In this document: in pieces, positions 21,931-30,059 of the stretch
Numbering within the stretch: position 1 is the first letter of the stretch
Layout: each line of letters starts with the position of its first letter
Assembly: GCF_012927045.1 (NCBI RefSeq)
Contig: NZ_JABBFW010000008.1
Location: forward strand, 124,001-188,000
Reading direction: 5' to 3'
From: Azohydromonas caseinilytica
GTDB lineage: Bacteria; Pseudomonadota; Gammaproteobacteria; Burkholderiales; Burkholderiaceae_C
Length of the DNA stretch: 64,000 nucleotides
Notes under the pieces: model-generated
Seen by the model: the letters and a program-made list of their open reading frames with translations, nothing else
Told to the model about the DNA's origin: nothing
The model's database searches: none
Position numbers and translations under genes: made by a program

Positions 21931-22923
21931 ATGGCCAAGCTCCAACTCTCGGTTGCCCTGGGCGATTACGACCGCACCCGCCCGTTGATCGACGGCCGCG
22001 TGCTGATCGACGGCGTGGACCCGGTGTACATGACGCTGAGCCCCGAGGAGACCTTCTTCCGGGCCATGCGCAGCCAGGACTTCGACATCACCGAGCTGTC
22101 GCTTTCCAGCTACCTGGTCAAGCAGGCGCGGGGCGAGTGTCCCTACATCGCGGTACCGGTGTTCCTGTCGCGCGCCTTCCGCCACACCTCGATCTACGTG
22201 CGCAGGGACCGCATCAAGCGCCCGGAGGACCTCAAGGGCCGCCGTGTCGGCGTGCCCGAGTACCAGCTCACCGCCATCGTGTGGGCCCGGTCCATCCTGC
22301 AGGACGACTTCGGCGTGCGGCCCGAGGATGTGACCTGGGTGCGCGGCGGCATCGACATGGCCGGACGGCCGGAGAAGATCGCGCTGCAGCTGCCGCCCCA
22401 GGTGCGGCTGGAGAACGCGCCCGAGGGGCGCACCATCTCCGAGCTGCTCGACAGCGGCGAGATCGACGCCTTCATCGCGCCGCGTCCGCCCAGCGCCCAC
22501 ATCCTCAAGCGCAACCCCGACATCGGCTGGCTGTTCGCCGACCCGACCGCGGCGGCCAAGGATTACTACCGGCGCACGGGCGTGTTCCCGATCATGCATG
22601 TGGTGGGCGTCCGCAACACGCTGGCGGCACAGCATCCGTGGCTGCCGGCGGCCGTGTTCAAGGCCTTCAGCCAGGCCAAGGCCCTGGCGCTGGAGGCGCT
22701 GTCCGACACCTCGGCCACCAAGGTGACGCTGCCCTTCGTCGAGGAGCAGCTGAAGGCCGCGCGCGAGACGCTGGGGGAGGACTTCTGGTCCTATGGCGTC
22801 GCGGGCAACCGCGCCACGCTGGAGACCTTCGCGCGGCACCACCATGCGCAGGGCCTGTCGGCGCGGCTGGTGGCGGTGGACGAGATGTTCCACCCGGCCA
22901 CCTGCGAGTCCTACGTCGTCTGA
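21931..22923 (+). CDS. 4,5-dihydroxyphthalate decarboxylase-like / ABC-type substrate-binding-fold protein
   Basis: 330 residues. The start MAKLQLSVALGDYDRTRPL, the LTLSPEETFFRAM-type block (actual YMTLSPEETFFRAM) and RGECPYIAVPVFLSRAFRHT are characteristic of the family annotated as 4,5-dihydroxyphthalate decarboxylase (Pht5-like). That family has a periplasmic-binding-protein fold. No signal peptide is visible, which favours a cytoplasmic enzyme over a transporter component, and no ABC permease or ATPase lies nearby. The ATG at 21931 is the family start; the frame is open 17 codons further upstream. First gene of a rightward group with a TauE permease and a MarR regulator. The actual substrate is unknown. 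Confidence 0.8.
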   Translation: MAKLQLSVALGDYDRTRPLIDGRVLIDGVDPVYMTLSPEETFFRAMRSQDFDITELSLSSYLVKQARGECPYIAVPVFLSRAFRHTSIYVRRDRIKRPEDLKGRRVGVPEYQLTAIVWARSILQDDFGVRPEDVTWVRGGIDMAGRPEKIALQLPPQVRLENAPEGRTISELLDSGEIDAFIAPRPPSAHILKRNPDIGWLFADPTAAAKDYYRRTGVFPIMHVVGVRNTLAAQHPWLPAAVFKAFSQAKALALEALSDTSATKVTLPFVEEQLKAARETLGEDFWSYGVAGNRATLETFARHHHAQGLSARLVAVDEMFHPATCESYVV

Positions 22924-22943
22924 GCCCGCGCGGGCCCGCGCCG

Positions 22944-23708
22944 ATGCCGATGCTGGAGCTGGGTGCCATGGCCACGGGCGACGGCTGGGCCTGGGCGGCG
23001 GGACTGGGTGCCGTGCTGCTGGGCGCCTTCGTCAAGGGCACGCTGGGCATCGGCATGCCGCTGGTGGCGGTGCCGCTGCTGTCGCTGGGCATGCCGGCGA
23101 CGCAGGCCATGGCGGTGATGGCCATGCCGGTGCTGGTGTCCAACGCTTGGCAGGTCTGGGACAGCGGCGTGTCGCGGCACAGCGTGCGGCGCTTCCTGCC
23201 GCTGATCGCCGCGTCGATGGCGGCCACGCTGCTGACCGTGCCGATGATGCTGGCGCTCTCGGCGCGGGCGCTGAACCAGATGCTGGCGGCGGTGGTGCTG
23301 GGCGCGCTGGTGCTGCTGTGCCTGCCGCTGCGCCTGGAGGTGCCGCCCGAGCGCGAGCGCTGGTGGAGCGTGGGCGTGGGTACGCTGTCGGGCGTGCTGG
23401 GCGGCGTGTCCTCGCTGGCCGGGCCGGTGATCGTGAGCTACCTGGTGTCGCTGCGGCTGCCGCGCGAGGTCTTCATCGGCAGCATCAGCGTGATCTATCT
23501 CGCCAGCGCGCTGCCCTTGTACGCCTCCATGGCGACGCATGGGCGCCTGGGCGCGGCCGACCTGGCGCTGTCGGCGCTGGCGCTGCTGCCCATGGCCGCC
23601 GGGCTGGCGCTGGGGCAGCGGCTGCGCGGCCGGCTGGGCGAACGCTGGTTCCGGCGCGTGCTGCTGGGCTTCCTGGCGGCGGTGGCGCTGGTGCTGGCCC
23701 TGCGCTGA
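22944..23708 (+). CDS. TauE/SafE-family membrane permease
   Basis: 254 residues with about eight hydrophobic segments. It has the TauE/SafE repeat signature GAFVKGTLGIGMPLVAVPLL near the N-terminus and a second half starting GVGTLSGVLGGVSSLAGP. These permeases export or import sulfonates, sulfite or small organic acids. The substrate here is probably the compound handled by the neighbouring enzymes (inference from context). The start at 22944 is 20 bp past the previous stop; the ATG at 22968 is an alternative. The next gene, marR, begins 15 bp after its stop, so the three genes form an operon. Confidence 0.88.
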   Translation: MPMLELGAMATGDGWAWAAGLGAVLLGAFVKGTLGIGMPLVAVPLLSLGMPATQAMAVMAMPVLVSNAWQVWDSGVSRHSVRRFLPLIAASMAATLLTVPMMLALSARALNQMLAAVVLGALVLLCLPLRLEVPPERERWWSVGVGTLSGVLGGVSSLAGPVIVSYLVSLRLPREVFIGSISVIYLASALPLYASMATHGRLGAADLALSALALLPMAAGLALGQRLRGRLGERWFRRVLLGFLAAVALVLALR

Positions 23709-23723
23709 GGGCAGGAGCGACAC

Positions 23724-24338
23724 ATGCGCACGCAACGGAAAAACAGCGGCCGGCCCGATGCGGGTGAAACCGGGAGGGCGGCGGGCTTTGAGAAAATGCG
23801 CGGGCCCGCCACTACGCCTGCTGCCGTGTCCACTTCCAAAGCCGATCTCGAACGGGAAAAGGAGATTGCCCGCCGCGTGCTGCGCCATTGGCACGAAGCC
23901 GTGCCCAACGACCGCATGGCGCACCTCATCAAGGACACCATGCGCGCCTTCGACCGCTCGCTCAAGGCGCGGCTGGCGCGGCACGAGGTGCAGATGGGGC
24001 ACTGGACCTTCCTGCGCATCCTGTGGGAGAGGGACGGGCTGACCAAGCGCGAGCTCAGCATCGAGGCCGGCGTGGCCGAGCCCACCACCTTCATCGCGCT
24101 GCGGGCCATGGAGGCGCTGGGCTACGTGTCGATGGAGCAGCGCCCCGACAACCGCAAGAACGTCTACGTCTTCCTTACCGACAAGGGCCGCAAGCTCAAG
24201 AGCGTGCTGGTGCCGCTGGCCGAGGAGGTCAACGCCATCGCGCTGCGGGGCATCCCGGCTGCCGAGGCCGCCGCGGCGCGGCGCGCGCTGTTGACCATGC
24301 TGGACAACCTGGCGCGGGACGCGGCGGGCGGGGAGTAG
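23724..24338 (+). CDS. MarR-family transcriptional regulator (catabolic island)
   Basis: 204 residues from the ATG at 23724. The first 30 or so are not conserved, and starts at 23796 (ATG) or 23826 (GTG) are possible. The MarR core covers about 60-160: helix IKDTMRAFDRSLKARLA, the winged helix (TKRELSIEAGVAEPTTFIAL, then RAMEALGYVSMEQ) and wing RPDNRKNVYVFLTDKG. MarR proteins usually repress neighbouring genes until an aromatic or acidic ligand binds. It lies between two converging operons whose promoters contain related CTAAG palindromes, and is the likely regulator of both. Confidence 0.9.
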   Translation: MRTQRKNSGRPDAGETGRAAGFEKMRGPATTPAAVSTSKADLEREKEIARRVLRHWHEAVPNDRMAHLIKDTMRAFDRSLKARLARHEVQMGHWTFLRILWERDGLTKRELSIEAGVAEPTTFIALRAMEALGYVSMEQRPDNRKNVYVFLTDKGRKLKSVLVPLAEEVNAIALRGIPAAEAAAARRALLTMLDNLARDAAGGE

Positions 24339-24362
24339 GGCGCGCGGGGCGCCCCGGGCCTC

Positions 24363-25097
24363 TCAACGCTGCTGCAGGCGGGCCTCCCGCGCCAGCTGCT
24401 TCCACAGGTTCCATGGCCGGTCCACCTGGCCTTCGGTGGTATGCCCGGCCGCCGCCTCTTCCGGCGTGAGGTACGTGACCTCGCCCAGCGGCAGCGACTG
24501 CAGCAGCAGCTTCGCGTTCACCTCGGTGTAGACCGCGCGGTAGACGGCCAGGCGCAGCGAGGGCGCCACCACCGTGCAGCCATGGCCGCGCATGAGCACC
24601 ACGCGCTCCTCGCCCAGCGCGCGCACCAGCGCGGTACCCAATTCGCGGTTGCGGATCAGCAGGTCGGTGGCGGCGCCGGCGTGGTCGCGGATCTCGAACA
24701 CCGGCGGCCCCTCGCCCAGGAAGCCGCACATGTGGCAGGCCGGGCGCAGCCGCGCGCCCCGGACGATGCCGAAGGGCAGCACCGCCGGCGAGTGGTTGTG
24801 CACCACCGCCATCACGTCCGGGCGCGCCTTGTAGATCTCGCTGTGGATGTAGCGCTCCAGGTACGGGCGCGGCGCGTCGGCCGCCACGGCCTCGCCGGTG
24901 GCGACGTCGTACTCGACGATGTCCTCGGCCGCGACCTGCGCCGGCGCCATGTTGCGTGCCAGCAGGAAGCGGTCGGGACGCTGGTCGTGCCGCACGCTGA
25001 CATGGCCGAAGGCGTCCACGATGCCCTGGTGAAAGAGGATGTGGTTGGCATCGACCAGGTCGGCGATCAGTTCGGGATGGGGAGCCTTGTCCTGCAT
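24363..25097 (-). CDS. Class II aldolase/adducin-family protein
   Basis: 244 residues. The fold is that of fuculose-phosphate aldolase relatives. Metal ligands are expected in the HSEIYKARPDVMAVVHNHSP segment (HxH in VVHNHSP) and in MRGHGCTVVAPSL. Members without the sugar-phosphate site often act as decarboxylases or aldolases on hydroxy-acids in aromatic degradation. The start MQDKAPHPEL is 5 bp after the tctC stop, so the two genes are an operon. The open frame continues upstream only as a shadow of tctC. It converges with the MarR gene. A substrate cannot be assigned. Confidence 0.88.
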   Translation of the reverse strand: MQDKAPHPELIADLVDANHILFHQGIVDAFGHVSVRHDQRPDRFLLARNMAPAQVAAEDIVEYDVATGEAVAADAPRPYLERYIHSEIYKARPDVMAVVHNHSPAVLPFGIVRGARLRPACHMCGFLGEGPPVFEIRDHAGAATDLLIRNRELGTALVRALGEERVVLMRGHGCTVVAPSLRLAVYRAVYTEVNAKLLLQSLPLGEVTYLTPEEAAAGHTTEGQVDRPWNLWKQLAREARLQQR

Positions 25098-25102
25098 GGC
25101 GC

Positions 25103-26077
25103 TCACTCCGGCTGGATGTTTTGCTGGCGGATGAAGCCGGCCCAGCTCTGCTGCTCTTCCTTGAGCGAGGCCGCGAACTGCTCCGGCGTGTCCACCACCG
25201 GCACCAGCGCCTGCTGCTCCAGCTTCTGCGCGTTGGCCGGCACCTGCATCGCCTTCTGGATCTCGCCGGCGATGCGCTTGACCAGCGCCGGCGGCGTCTT
25301 GGCCGGCACCATCACCGAGAAGGCGGTGAAGGCCTTGATGCCGGGCACGCCGGCCTCGGCCAGCGTGGGCACGTTGGGCAGCAGCTTGCTCTTGTCGGTG
25401 ATGGCCAGCGCCGTGAGCTTGCCCGCGTCGATGTACTGGCGCACGCTGGCCAGGTCGGTCAGCATGAACTGCACGCGGCCGCCGAGCAGGTCCTGGTAGG
25501 CCGGCGCCACGCCCTTGTAGGGAATGTGGTTGAACTGCGCGCCGGTGGCGGCCTCGATCATGCGCACGCCGATGTAGAGCGGGCTGCCCACGCCGGCGCT
25601 GCCGTAGAACAGCGTGCCGGGCTCGCGCTTGCCGCGCTCCACCAGCTCGCGCAGCGTCTTCACGTTGGCGCCGGGGTTGGCGACGATGACCATGGGCGCG
25701 ATCACGCCGCGCGTCACCGGCGCGAAGTCGCGGAACACGTCGTAGCTCAGCGTCTTGTACAGCGCCGGGTTGATGCCCAGCGAGGAGTTGGAGGCCACCA
25801 GCAACGTGTAGCCGTCGGGCGGTGCCTTGGCCGCGTAGGTGGCGCCGATGGCGCCGCTCGCGCCGGGCTTGTTGTCCACCACGAAGCTCTGCTTGAGCTG
25901 CTCCGTCAGCGCCTGCGCCAGCAGCCGGCCGTAGGTGTCGGTGCCGCCGCCGGGCGAGGAGGGCACCACCACCGTCACCGGCTTGGTGGGCCAGTCGCCC
26001 TGGGCCTGCGCCGCGCCCAGCCCACAGCCCAGGCCCGCGGCCAGCAGCAGGGCGCGGCATGCCGTCGTCCACTTCAT
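25103..26077 (-). CDS. TctC/Bug-family periplasmic binding protein (catabolic island)
   Basis: 324 residues with a Sec signal peptide (MKWTTACRALLLAAGLGCGL, cleavage near AQAQ). The Bug family core is clear: WPTKPVTVVVPSSPGGGTDT, VVDNKPGASGAIG, ADGYTLL-like PDGYTLLVASNSS and IPYKGVAPAYQDLLGGRVQ. Such proteins capture small carboxylates; most are orphans without adjacent TctAB permeases, as here. The start at 26077 has TGGAG about 9 nt upstream; a longer start adding 10 residues is less likely. It is transcribed with the class II aldolase gene, which suggests it binds that pathway's substrate. Confidence 0.9.
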   Translation of the reverse strand: MKWTTACRALLLAAGLGCGLGAAQAQGDWPTKPVTVVVPSSPGGGTDTYGRLLAQALTEQLKQSFVVDNKPGASGAIGATYAAKAPPDGYTLLVASNSSLGINPALYKTLSYDVFRDFAPVTRGVIAPMVIVANPGANVKTLRELVERGKREPGTLFYGSAGVGSPLYIGVRMIEAATGAQFNHIPYKGVAPAYQDLLGGRVQFMLTDLASVRQYIDAGKLTALAITDKSKLLPNVPTLAEAGVPGIKAFTAFSVMVPAKTPPALVKRIAGEIQKAMQVPANAQKLEQQALVPVVDTPEQFAASLKEEQQSWAGFIRQQNIQPE

Positions 26078-26103
26078 CCCGTTGTCTCCAGAAATCTGAA
26101 AAT

Positions 26104-26120
26104 ACATAGCCCCCTAAGGT
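26104..26120. promoter_or_regulatory. Imperfect palindrome, candidate MarR operator (site 2)
   Basis: ACATAGCCCCCTAAGGT, followed by AAACGTTG, closely resembles the site-1 context (ACTTAGCCCGCTAAGT followed by AAAACCGTTG). It lies 27 bp upstream of the tctC start. Reading leftward, a TATGTA hexamer overlaps its edge. The shared sequence extends beyond the palindrome, which makes chance less likely. Confidence 0.55.
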
Positions 26121-26242
26121 AAACGTTGGAGGGAGCCATGCACACCTTGGCATACCCGGGGTTGATCAAAAGCGCAGCGTGCCGCGGCTGCTAAGGTGTG
26201 CCGTTTCGGTGCGCGGCCCGCGGTGGCCCAGGGAGAGGTGTC

Positions 26243-26857
26243 TTGAGGAGCGAGCGGGTGTGCGTCTACATGCTGGCCTTCTGGTCCGGCTGCTTCGTGA
26301 TGGCGCTGGAGCTGCTGGGCGCGCGGGCGCTCAGCCCGTTCTTCGGCTCGGGCATCTACGTCTGGGGCGCGGTCATCACGCTGTTCATGCTGTCGCTGTC
26401 GCTGGGCTATCTCATCGGCGGCACGCTGTCGGCGCGCGATCCCAGCCTGGCACGGCTGAGCGCGCTGGTGCTGCTGGCCATGGCGGCGGCACTGCCCTGT
26501 GCGCTGGCGCCCGATGCGATCCTGGAATTCGTCGCGGCACGCGTGGAGGATGCGCGCTACGGCGCGCTGGCCGGCTCGGTGGCGCTGTTCTTCCTGCCCA
26601 TCACGGTGTCGGGCACGGTGTCGCCTTACGCCGTGCGCCTGCTGGTGGACCGGCTGGGCTCGGCGGGCCAGGTGGCGGGCTGGGTGTTCTTCGTCTCGAC
26701 GCTGGGCAGCACGCTGGGCACGCTGGCCACGTCCTTCTACCTGGTGCTGATCTTCGATCTGGACCAGATCATGGCCGGGCTGCTGGCGGCCTCGGCGCTG
26801 TTCGGCCTCGCGGGGCTGCTGGTGGCAAGAGGAGGGCGCGATGTGGCGACGGCCTGA
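26243..26857 (+). CDS. Membrane half of a split spermidine-synthase-like protein
   Basis: 204 residues from the TTG at 26243, chosen because GGGAGAGG precedes it by about 5 nt. GTG 26258 or ATG 26270 would shorten it slightly. About six hydrophobic segments are seen. The motif SGCFVMALELLGARALSPFFGSG (in part) is characteristic of the N-terminal membrane domain of fused MFS/spermidine-synthase proteins. Here that domain is a separate gene whose end overlaps the next gene by 17 bp. Function unproven; the pair is probably co-translated and may act as a membrane-tethered methyl- or aminopropyl-transferase-like complex. Confidence 0.82.
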   Translation: MRSERVCVYMLAFWSGCFVMALELLGARALSPFFGSGIYVWGAVITLFMLSLSLGYLIGGTLSARDPSLARLSALVLLAMAAALPCALAPDAILEFVAARVEDARYGALAGSVALFFLPITVSGTVSPYAVRLLVDRLGSAGQVAGWVFFVSTLGSTLGTLATSFYLVLIFDLDQIMAGLLAASALFGLAGLLVARGGRDVATA

Positions 26858-27731
26858 AGCGTGGTTGGTTGCGCTTGCACTGCTGGGCGGCGGCGCCGCC
26901 TGGGCCGAGCAGGTGATCCACACCGAGAAGTCGGCCTACCGCAACATCCTGGTCTACGACAGCGAGGACCGGCGCTGCATGCAGTTCGGCCGCGACGCGC
27001 GCGTGGCGCAGACCTGCATCTCGCTGGCGAACCCCGACGAGCTCAAGTTCGACTACTACCGCATGCTGCTGGGTGCGCTGTACCTGGGGCCGGCGCCGCG
27101 GCGCGTGCTGGTGATGGGCCTGGGCGGCGGCGTGATGGTGTCGGTGCTGCAGAAGCTGCTGCCGCAGGCCCAGATCGACACCGTGGAGATCGACCCGGCC
27201 GTGGTGCGCGTGGCCGGCAGCCATTTCAAGTTCGTGCCCGGGCCGCAGACCTGCATCAGCACCGAGGACGGCCGCGTCTTCATCAAGCGCGCGCTGCGCC
27301 AGGGGCGGCAGTACGACCTGATCGTGCACGACGTGTTCGATCACTCGTACATCCCCGAGCACATGATCACCAGGGAGTACTTCGCCGAGCTGCACGGCGT
27401 GCTGGCGGAGCGGGGCGTGATCGCCACCAATACCTTCTCCTGGTCCAGCCTGTACGCGGCCGAGTCGGCCACGCACTTCAGCGTGTTCGGGCCGTTCTTC
27501 AACCTGGTCAATCCCAAGCGGCACAACCGGGTGATCCTGGCGCGCAAGGGCGGGCTGCCGCCGCTGGCCGAGGTCAAGGCCCGCGCCGCCGAGCTCGACG
27601 GCCCGCTGCGCCGCTTCGGCGTGACGCCCGAGTGGCTGCTGCCGCTGTTCGCCGCTGACACCCGCTGGCCCGAGGGCACGCGGGTGCTGACCGACAAGTT
27701 CGCGCCGGCGAACCTGCTGAACGGGCGCTGA
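26841..27731 (+). CDS. Exported spermidine-synthase-like Rossmann protein
   Basis: 296 residues. The ATG at 26841 follows GGAGGG and lies inside the end of the preceding membrane gene. An apparent signal peptide (MWRRPEAWLVALALLGGGAAWA) predicts export, unusual for this fold. The nucleotide-binding motif is VLVMGLGGGVMVSVLQ, with the acidic residue in DTVEIDPAVV. The later block YDLIVHDVFDHSYIPEHM resembles spermidine synthase, but the canonical YDVI-DSTDP active-site sequence is altered to VHDVFD. This may not be a polyamine enzyme. Paired with the upstream membrane protein. Confidence 0.82.
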   Translation: MWRRPEAWLVALALLGGGAAWAEQVIHTEKSAYRNILVYDSEDRRCMQFGRDARVAQTCISLANPDELKFDYYRMLLGALYLGPAPRRVLVMGLGGGVMVSVLQKLLPQAQIDTVEIDPAVVRVAGSHFKFVPGPQTCISTEDGRVFIKRALRQGRQYDLIVHDVFDHSYIPEHMITREYFAELHGVLAERGVIATNTFSWSSLYAAESATHFSVFGPFFNLVNPKRHNRVILARKGGLPPLAEVKARAAELDGPLRRFGVTPEWLLPLFAADTRWPEGTRVLTDKFAPANLLNGR

Positions 27732-27759
27732 GCGGCGGCTCAGCAGCGCCGTTGCCGGC

Positions 27760-28569
27760 TCAACCGGCTTGGGACAGGCGCTCGACGGTGTCGCGGATGA
27801 GGAACCCCGCGATGCTGAAGCGCGGCGGGATGCCGGGCAGTGCGTCCAGCGGGTACCAGCCCGCATCCTCGATCTCGTCGGGCTGGGGCACGATCTCGCC
27901 GCCGGCCCACTCGGCGGTGAAGGCCACCATCAGGCTGTGCGGGAAGGGCCAGCTCTGGCTGCCGAAGTAGCGCAGGTTCCTGACCTGCACGCCGACCTCC
28001 TCCTCGACTTCGCGCGCCACGCATTCCTCCAGCGTCTCGCCCGGCTCCACGAAGCCGGCCAGCGCGCTGTACATGCCGGGCATGAAGTGCGGCGCGCGCG
28101 CCAGCAGCAGCTCGCCCGGGCGCCACACCAGCGCCATCATGGCCGGGCTGATGCGCGGGTAGGCGGTGTGGCCGCAGGCCGGGCAGACGCGCGAGCGCTC
28201 GCTGGCGCTGCGCTCGGTGGCCGTGCCGCACACGCCGCAGTGGCGGTGCGTGCGGTCCCACTCCAGCACCTGCGCCGCGCGGCCGGCCAGCGCCATCAGC
28301 GGCGCCGGGAACTGCATCATGGCCGCGCGCAGCGGCACGGCGCGCCAGCCGGCGGGCACGTCCGGCAGGCTGGCGGCCCAGCAGTCCAGGCCGTCGAGGC
28401 GGCCCAGGTAGTGGCGTGAGGCCGCCAGGGCACCGAAGCCCGGTCCCGGCGGCAGTGCCGGCGTTTCGCTGCCGTCATCGGGCAGCAGCAGCTCCTTGCC
28501 GACGAAGGCGAAGTGCCAGCCCAGCGCGCTGGGCTGGCCGGGGGGGTGGTGGGCGGGTGTGAAAAGCAT
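27760..28569 (-). CDS. nudC: NADH pyrophosphatase / NAD-decapping Nudix hydrolase NudC
   Basis: 269 residues. It hydrolyses NADH to NMNH and AMP, and the family removes NAD caps from RNA. A zinc ribbon is formed by CGVCGT and CPACGH, spaced as in NudC. The Nudix box is GFVEPGETLEECVAREVEEE followed by VGV. It is followed by SQSWPFPHSLM, close to the NudC-specific SQPWPFPxS motif but with Ser in place of Pro. The start MLFTPAHHPP has AGAGGA upstream; an 18-residue longer version is possible. It converges with the spermidine-synthase-like gene. Confidence 0.92.
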   Translation of the reverse strand: MLFTPAHHPPGQPSALGWHFAFVGKELLLPDDGSETPALPPGPGFGALAASRHYLGRLDGLDCWAASLPDVPAGWRAVPLRAAMMQFPAPLMALAGRAAQVLEWDRTHRHCGVCGTATERSASERSRVCPACGHTAYPRISPAMMALVWRPGELLLARAPHFMPGMYSALAGFVEPGETLEECVAREVEEEVGVQVRNLRYFGSQSWPFPHSLMVAFTAEWAGGEIVPQPDEIEDAGWYPLDALPGIPPRFSIAGFLIRDTVERLSQAG

Positions 28570-28600
28570 GGGGTCCTCTTGGGCATCCTGGGCCGCGGTG

Positions 28601-28617
28601 GCGGCCGTCACGGCCGC
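28601..28617. other. Perfect short hairpin between permease gene and nudC
   Basis: GCGGCCG-TCA-CGGCCGC is a perfect 7-bp stem with a 3-nt loop, 31 bp upstream of the nudC start and 46 bp past the permease stop. Next to it a short tandem repeat (GGCACCAGT twice, about 28626-28643) is seen. No T-run follows, so termination is doubtful; it may only mark the operon boundary. Confidence 0.45.
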
Positions 28618-28662
28618 AAGCATGGCACCAGTGGCACCAGTGGCGCGGGAGGACCCGGCCGC

Positions 28663-30003
28663 TCAATGCGCGCCCACCACGCGGGGCGGCGGATGCATGG
28701 CGGTGCGCCGGCGCAGGGCCAGCACGGCCACCATCGCGCCCACCATGGGCAGCGCGAACACGTAGTACAGCTTCGCTGGCGTCCAGCCGCCGTCGAGCAG
28801 CATGCCGGCCGTCAACGGGGCAACGATGGCGCCGACGCGGCCCGCCGCGATGGCCCAGCCCAGGGCCGTGGTGCGCACGGCGGCACCGTAGACCACCGGC
28901 GCGATGGCGTACAGGCCGGCCATGGAGGCGAACAGGAACAGCCCGATGGCAAAGGCCGCCGCGAACGCCAGGTTCAGGTGACCCGTGACGGCCGCGAAGG
29001 CGGCCAGGCTCAGCGCGGCCAGCAGCATGCTGCCCGCCACCAGCGGAACCAGGCGCAGGCGCACGGCCAGCACGCCCAGCAACGAGCCGCCCAGCATGCC
29101 GCCGATGTTGAGCAGCACCCCGCCGGTGATGCCCTGCTGCGCCGACAGGCCCGCAGCCACGAGCAGCTTCGGGGTCCAGCTCAGCGCGAAATAGAAGCTG
29201 AACATGAGCAGGAAGAAGGCGGCCCAGATCGCGGCCGTGGCGCCCGCCAGCTCGCCCTTGAAGAGGCTGCTCACCTTGCCGCTGGCCGCCGCGCCGGCGC
29301 CGGTGGCCGCGACCGGCAGCTCCGCCAGGGCGGGCTGCCCCATCTTGAGCAGTTGGGTGTTGAGCCGCTGCAGCGCATTGCGCGGCCGCCGCGCCACCAG
29401 GAAGTCCACCGACTCCGGCAGGCGCCACAGCACCACGGGAATCATGACGGCGGTGACCACGCCGCCGAACACGAACACCGAGCGCCAGCCGTAGTGCGAC
29501 AGCAGCCACGCGGCGATCACGCCGCCGACGGTGGCCCCCAGCGGATAGCCGGCCGACTGCAGCGCGATGTTGGTGCTGCGGTACTTGGCCGAGGAGTACT
29601 CGGCGGTGATGACCGTCACGCTGGCGAGCATGCCGCCGATGCCCAGCCCGGTGAGCGCGCGCATCGCGGCCAGCTCGACATGGCTGCCGCTGAGTGCCGA
29701 CAGCAGCATGCCCACACTGATGAGCACCAGGCACAGCAGGATCACCGGCTGGCGGCCCCAGCGGTCGGCCATGGGCGCCAGCAGCAGCGAGCCCGCCGCC
29801 ATGCCCAGCAGTCCGGCGCTGAACAGCACGCCGAGCTCGGCGCCGCTGAGCCGCCACTCGGCCGACACGCTGGCGGCCGTGAAGGCCATCACCAGCACGT
29901 CGAAGCCGTCGAGTGCGTTGAGCATGACGCATATCGCCACGGCGACCCACTGGAAACGGCTCATGGCGCCCTCGTCGAGCGCCTGTCTGAAATCTCGGGC
30001 CAT
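28663..30003 (-). CDS. Aromatic acid:H+ symporter (AAHS) family MFS permease
   Basis: 446 residues with 12 predicted helices. The N-terminus (RFQWVAVAICVMLNALDGFD) and the loop-2/3 motif PMADRWGRQPVILLCL carry the D/R signature of AAHS carriers such as PcaK, BenK and GenK. The central loop PESVDFLVARRP is also typical. It probably imports 3-hydroxybenzoate or gentisate, because it is the last gene of the gentisate operon. A GGGAG ribosome-binding site precedes the ATG at 30003. A terminator-like hairpin lies between it and the upstream gene, so its expression may be lower or separately controlled. Confidence 0.9.
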   Translation of the reverse strand: MARDFRQALDEGAMSRFQWVAVAICVMLNALDGFDVLVMAFTAASVSAEWRLSGAELGVLFSAGLLGMAAGSLLLAPMADRWGRQPVILLCLVLISVGMLLSALSGSHVELAAMRALTGLGIGGMLASVTVITAEYSSAKYRSTNIALQSAGYPLGATVGGVIAAWLLSHYGWRSVFVFGGVVTAVMIPVVLWRLPESVDFLVARRPRNALQRLNTQLLKMGQPALAELPVAATGAGAAASGKVSSLFKGELAGATAAIWAAFFLLMFSFYFALSWTPKLLVAAGLSAQQGITGGVLLNIGGMLGGSLLGVLAVRLRLVPLVAGSMLLAALSLAAFAAVTGHLNLAFAAAFAIGLFLFASMAGLYAIAPVVYGAAVRTTALGWAIAAGRVGAIVAPLTAGMLLDGGWTPAKLYYVFALPMVGAMVAVLALRRRTAMHPPPRVVGAH

Positions 30004-30023
30004 GCGACTTCTCCCGCGAGAAG

Positions 30024-30059
30024 AAAAAGCGGGCGCGCCGGCACCGCCGGCCACGCCCG
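30024..30059 (-). terminator. Terminator-like hairpin inside the gentisate operon
   Basis: On the minus strand, CGGGCG...CGCCCG (30059-30054 / 30035-30030), with internal GCCGGC complementarity, is followed by CTTTTTCTTC. This is the layout of an intrinsic terminator or attenuator. It lies between the maleylpyruvate isomerase and permease genes. A separate 14-bp palindrome (CCGCCCGCGGGCGG, 30067-30080) lies just before it. Confidence 0.65.

Noticed and set aside
21931-22923. Substrate-binding protein of an ABC transporter
   Set aside because: Family motifs match the dihydroxyphthalate-decarboxylase-like group; no signal peptide and no permease or ATPase genes nearby.
26841-27731. Frameshift joining the two spermidine-synthase-like genes
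   Set aside because: The second gene has its own ATG, a GGAGGG ribosome-binding site and a good signal peptide, so two genes are more likely; sequencing error cannot be excluded from sequence alone.
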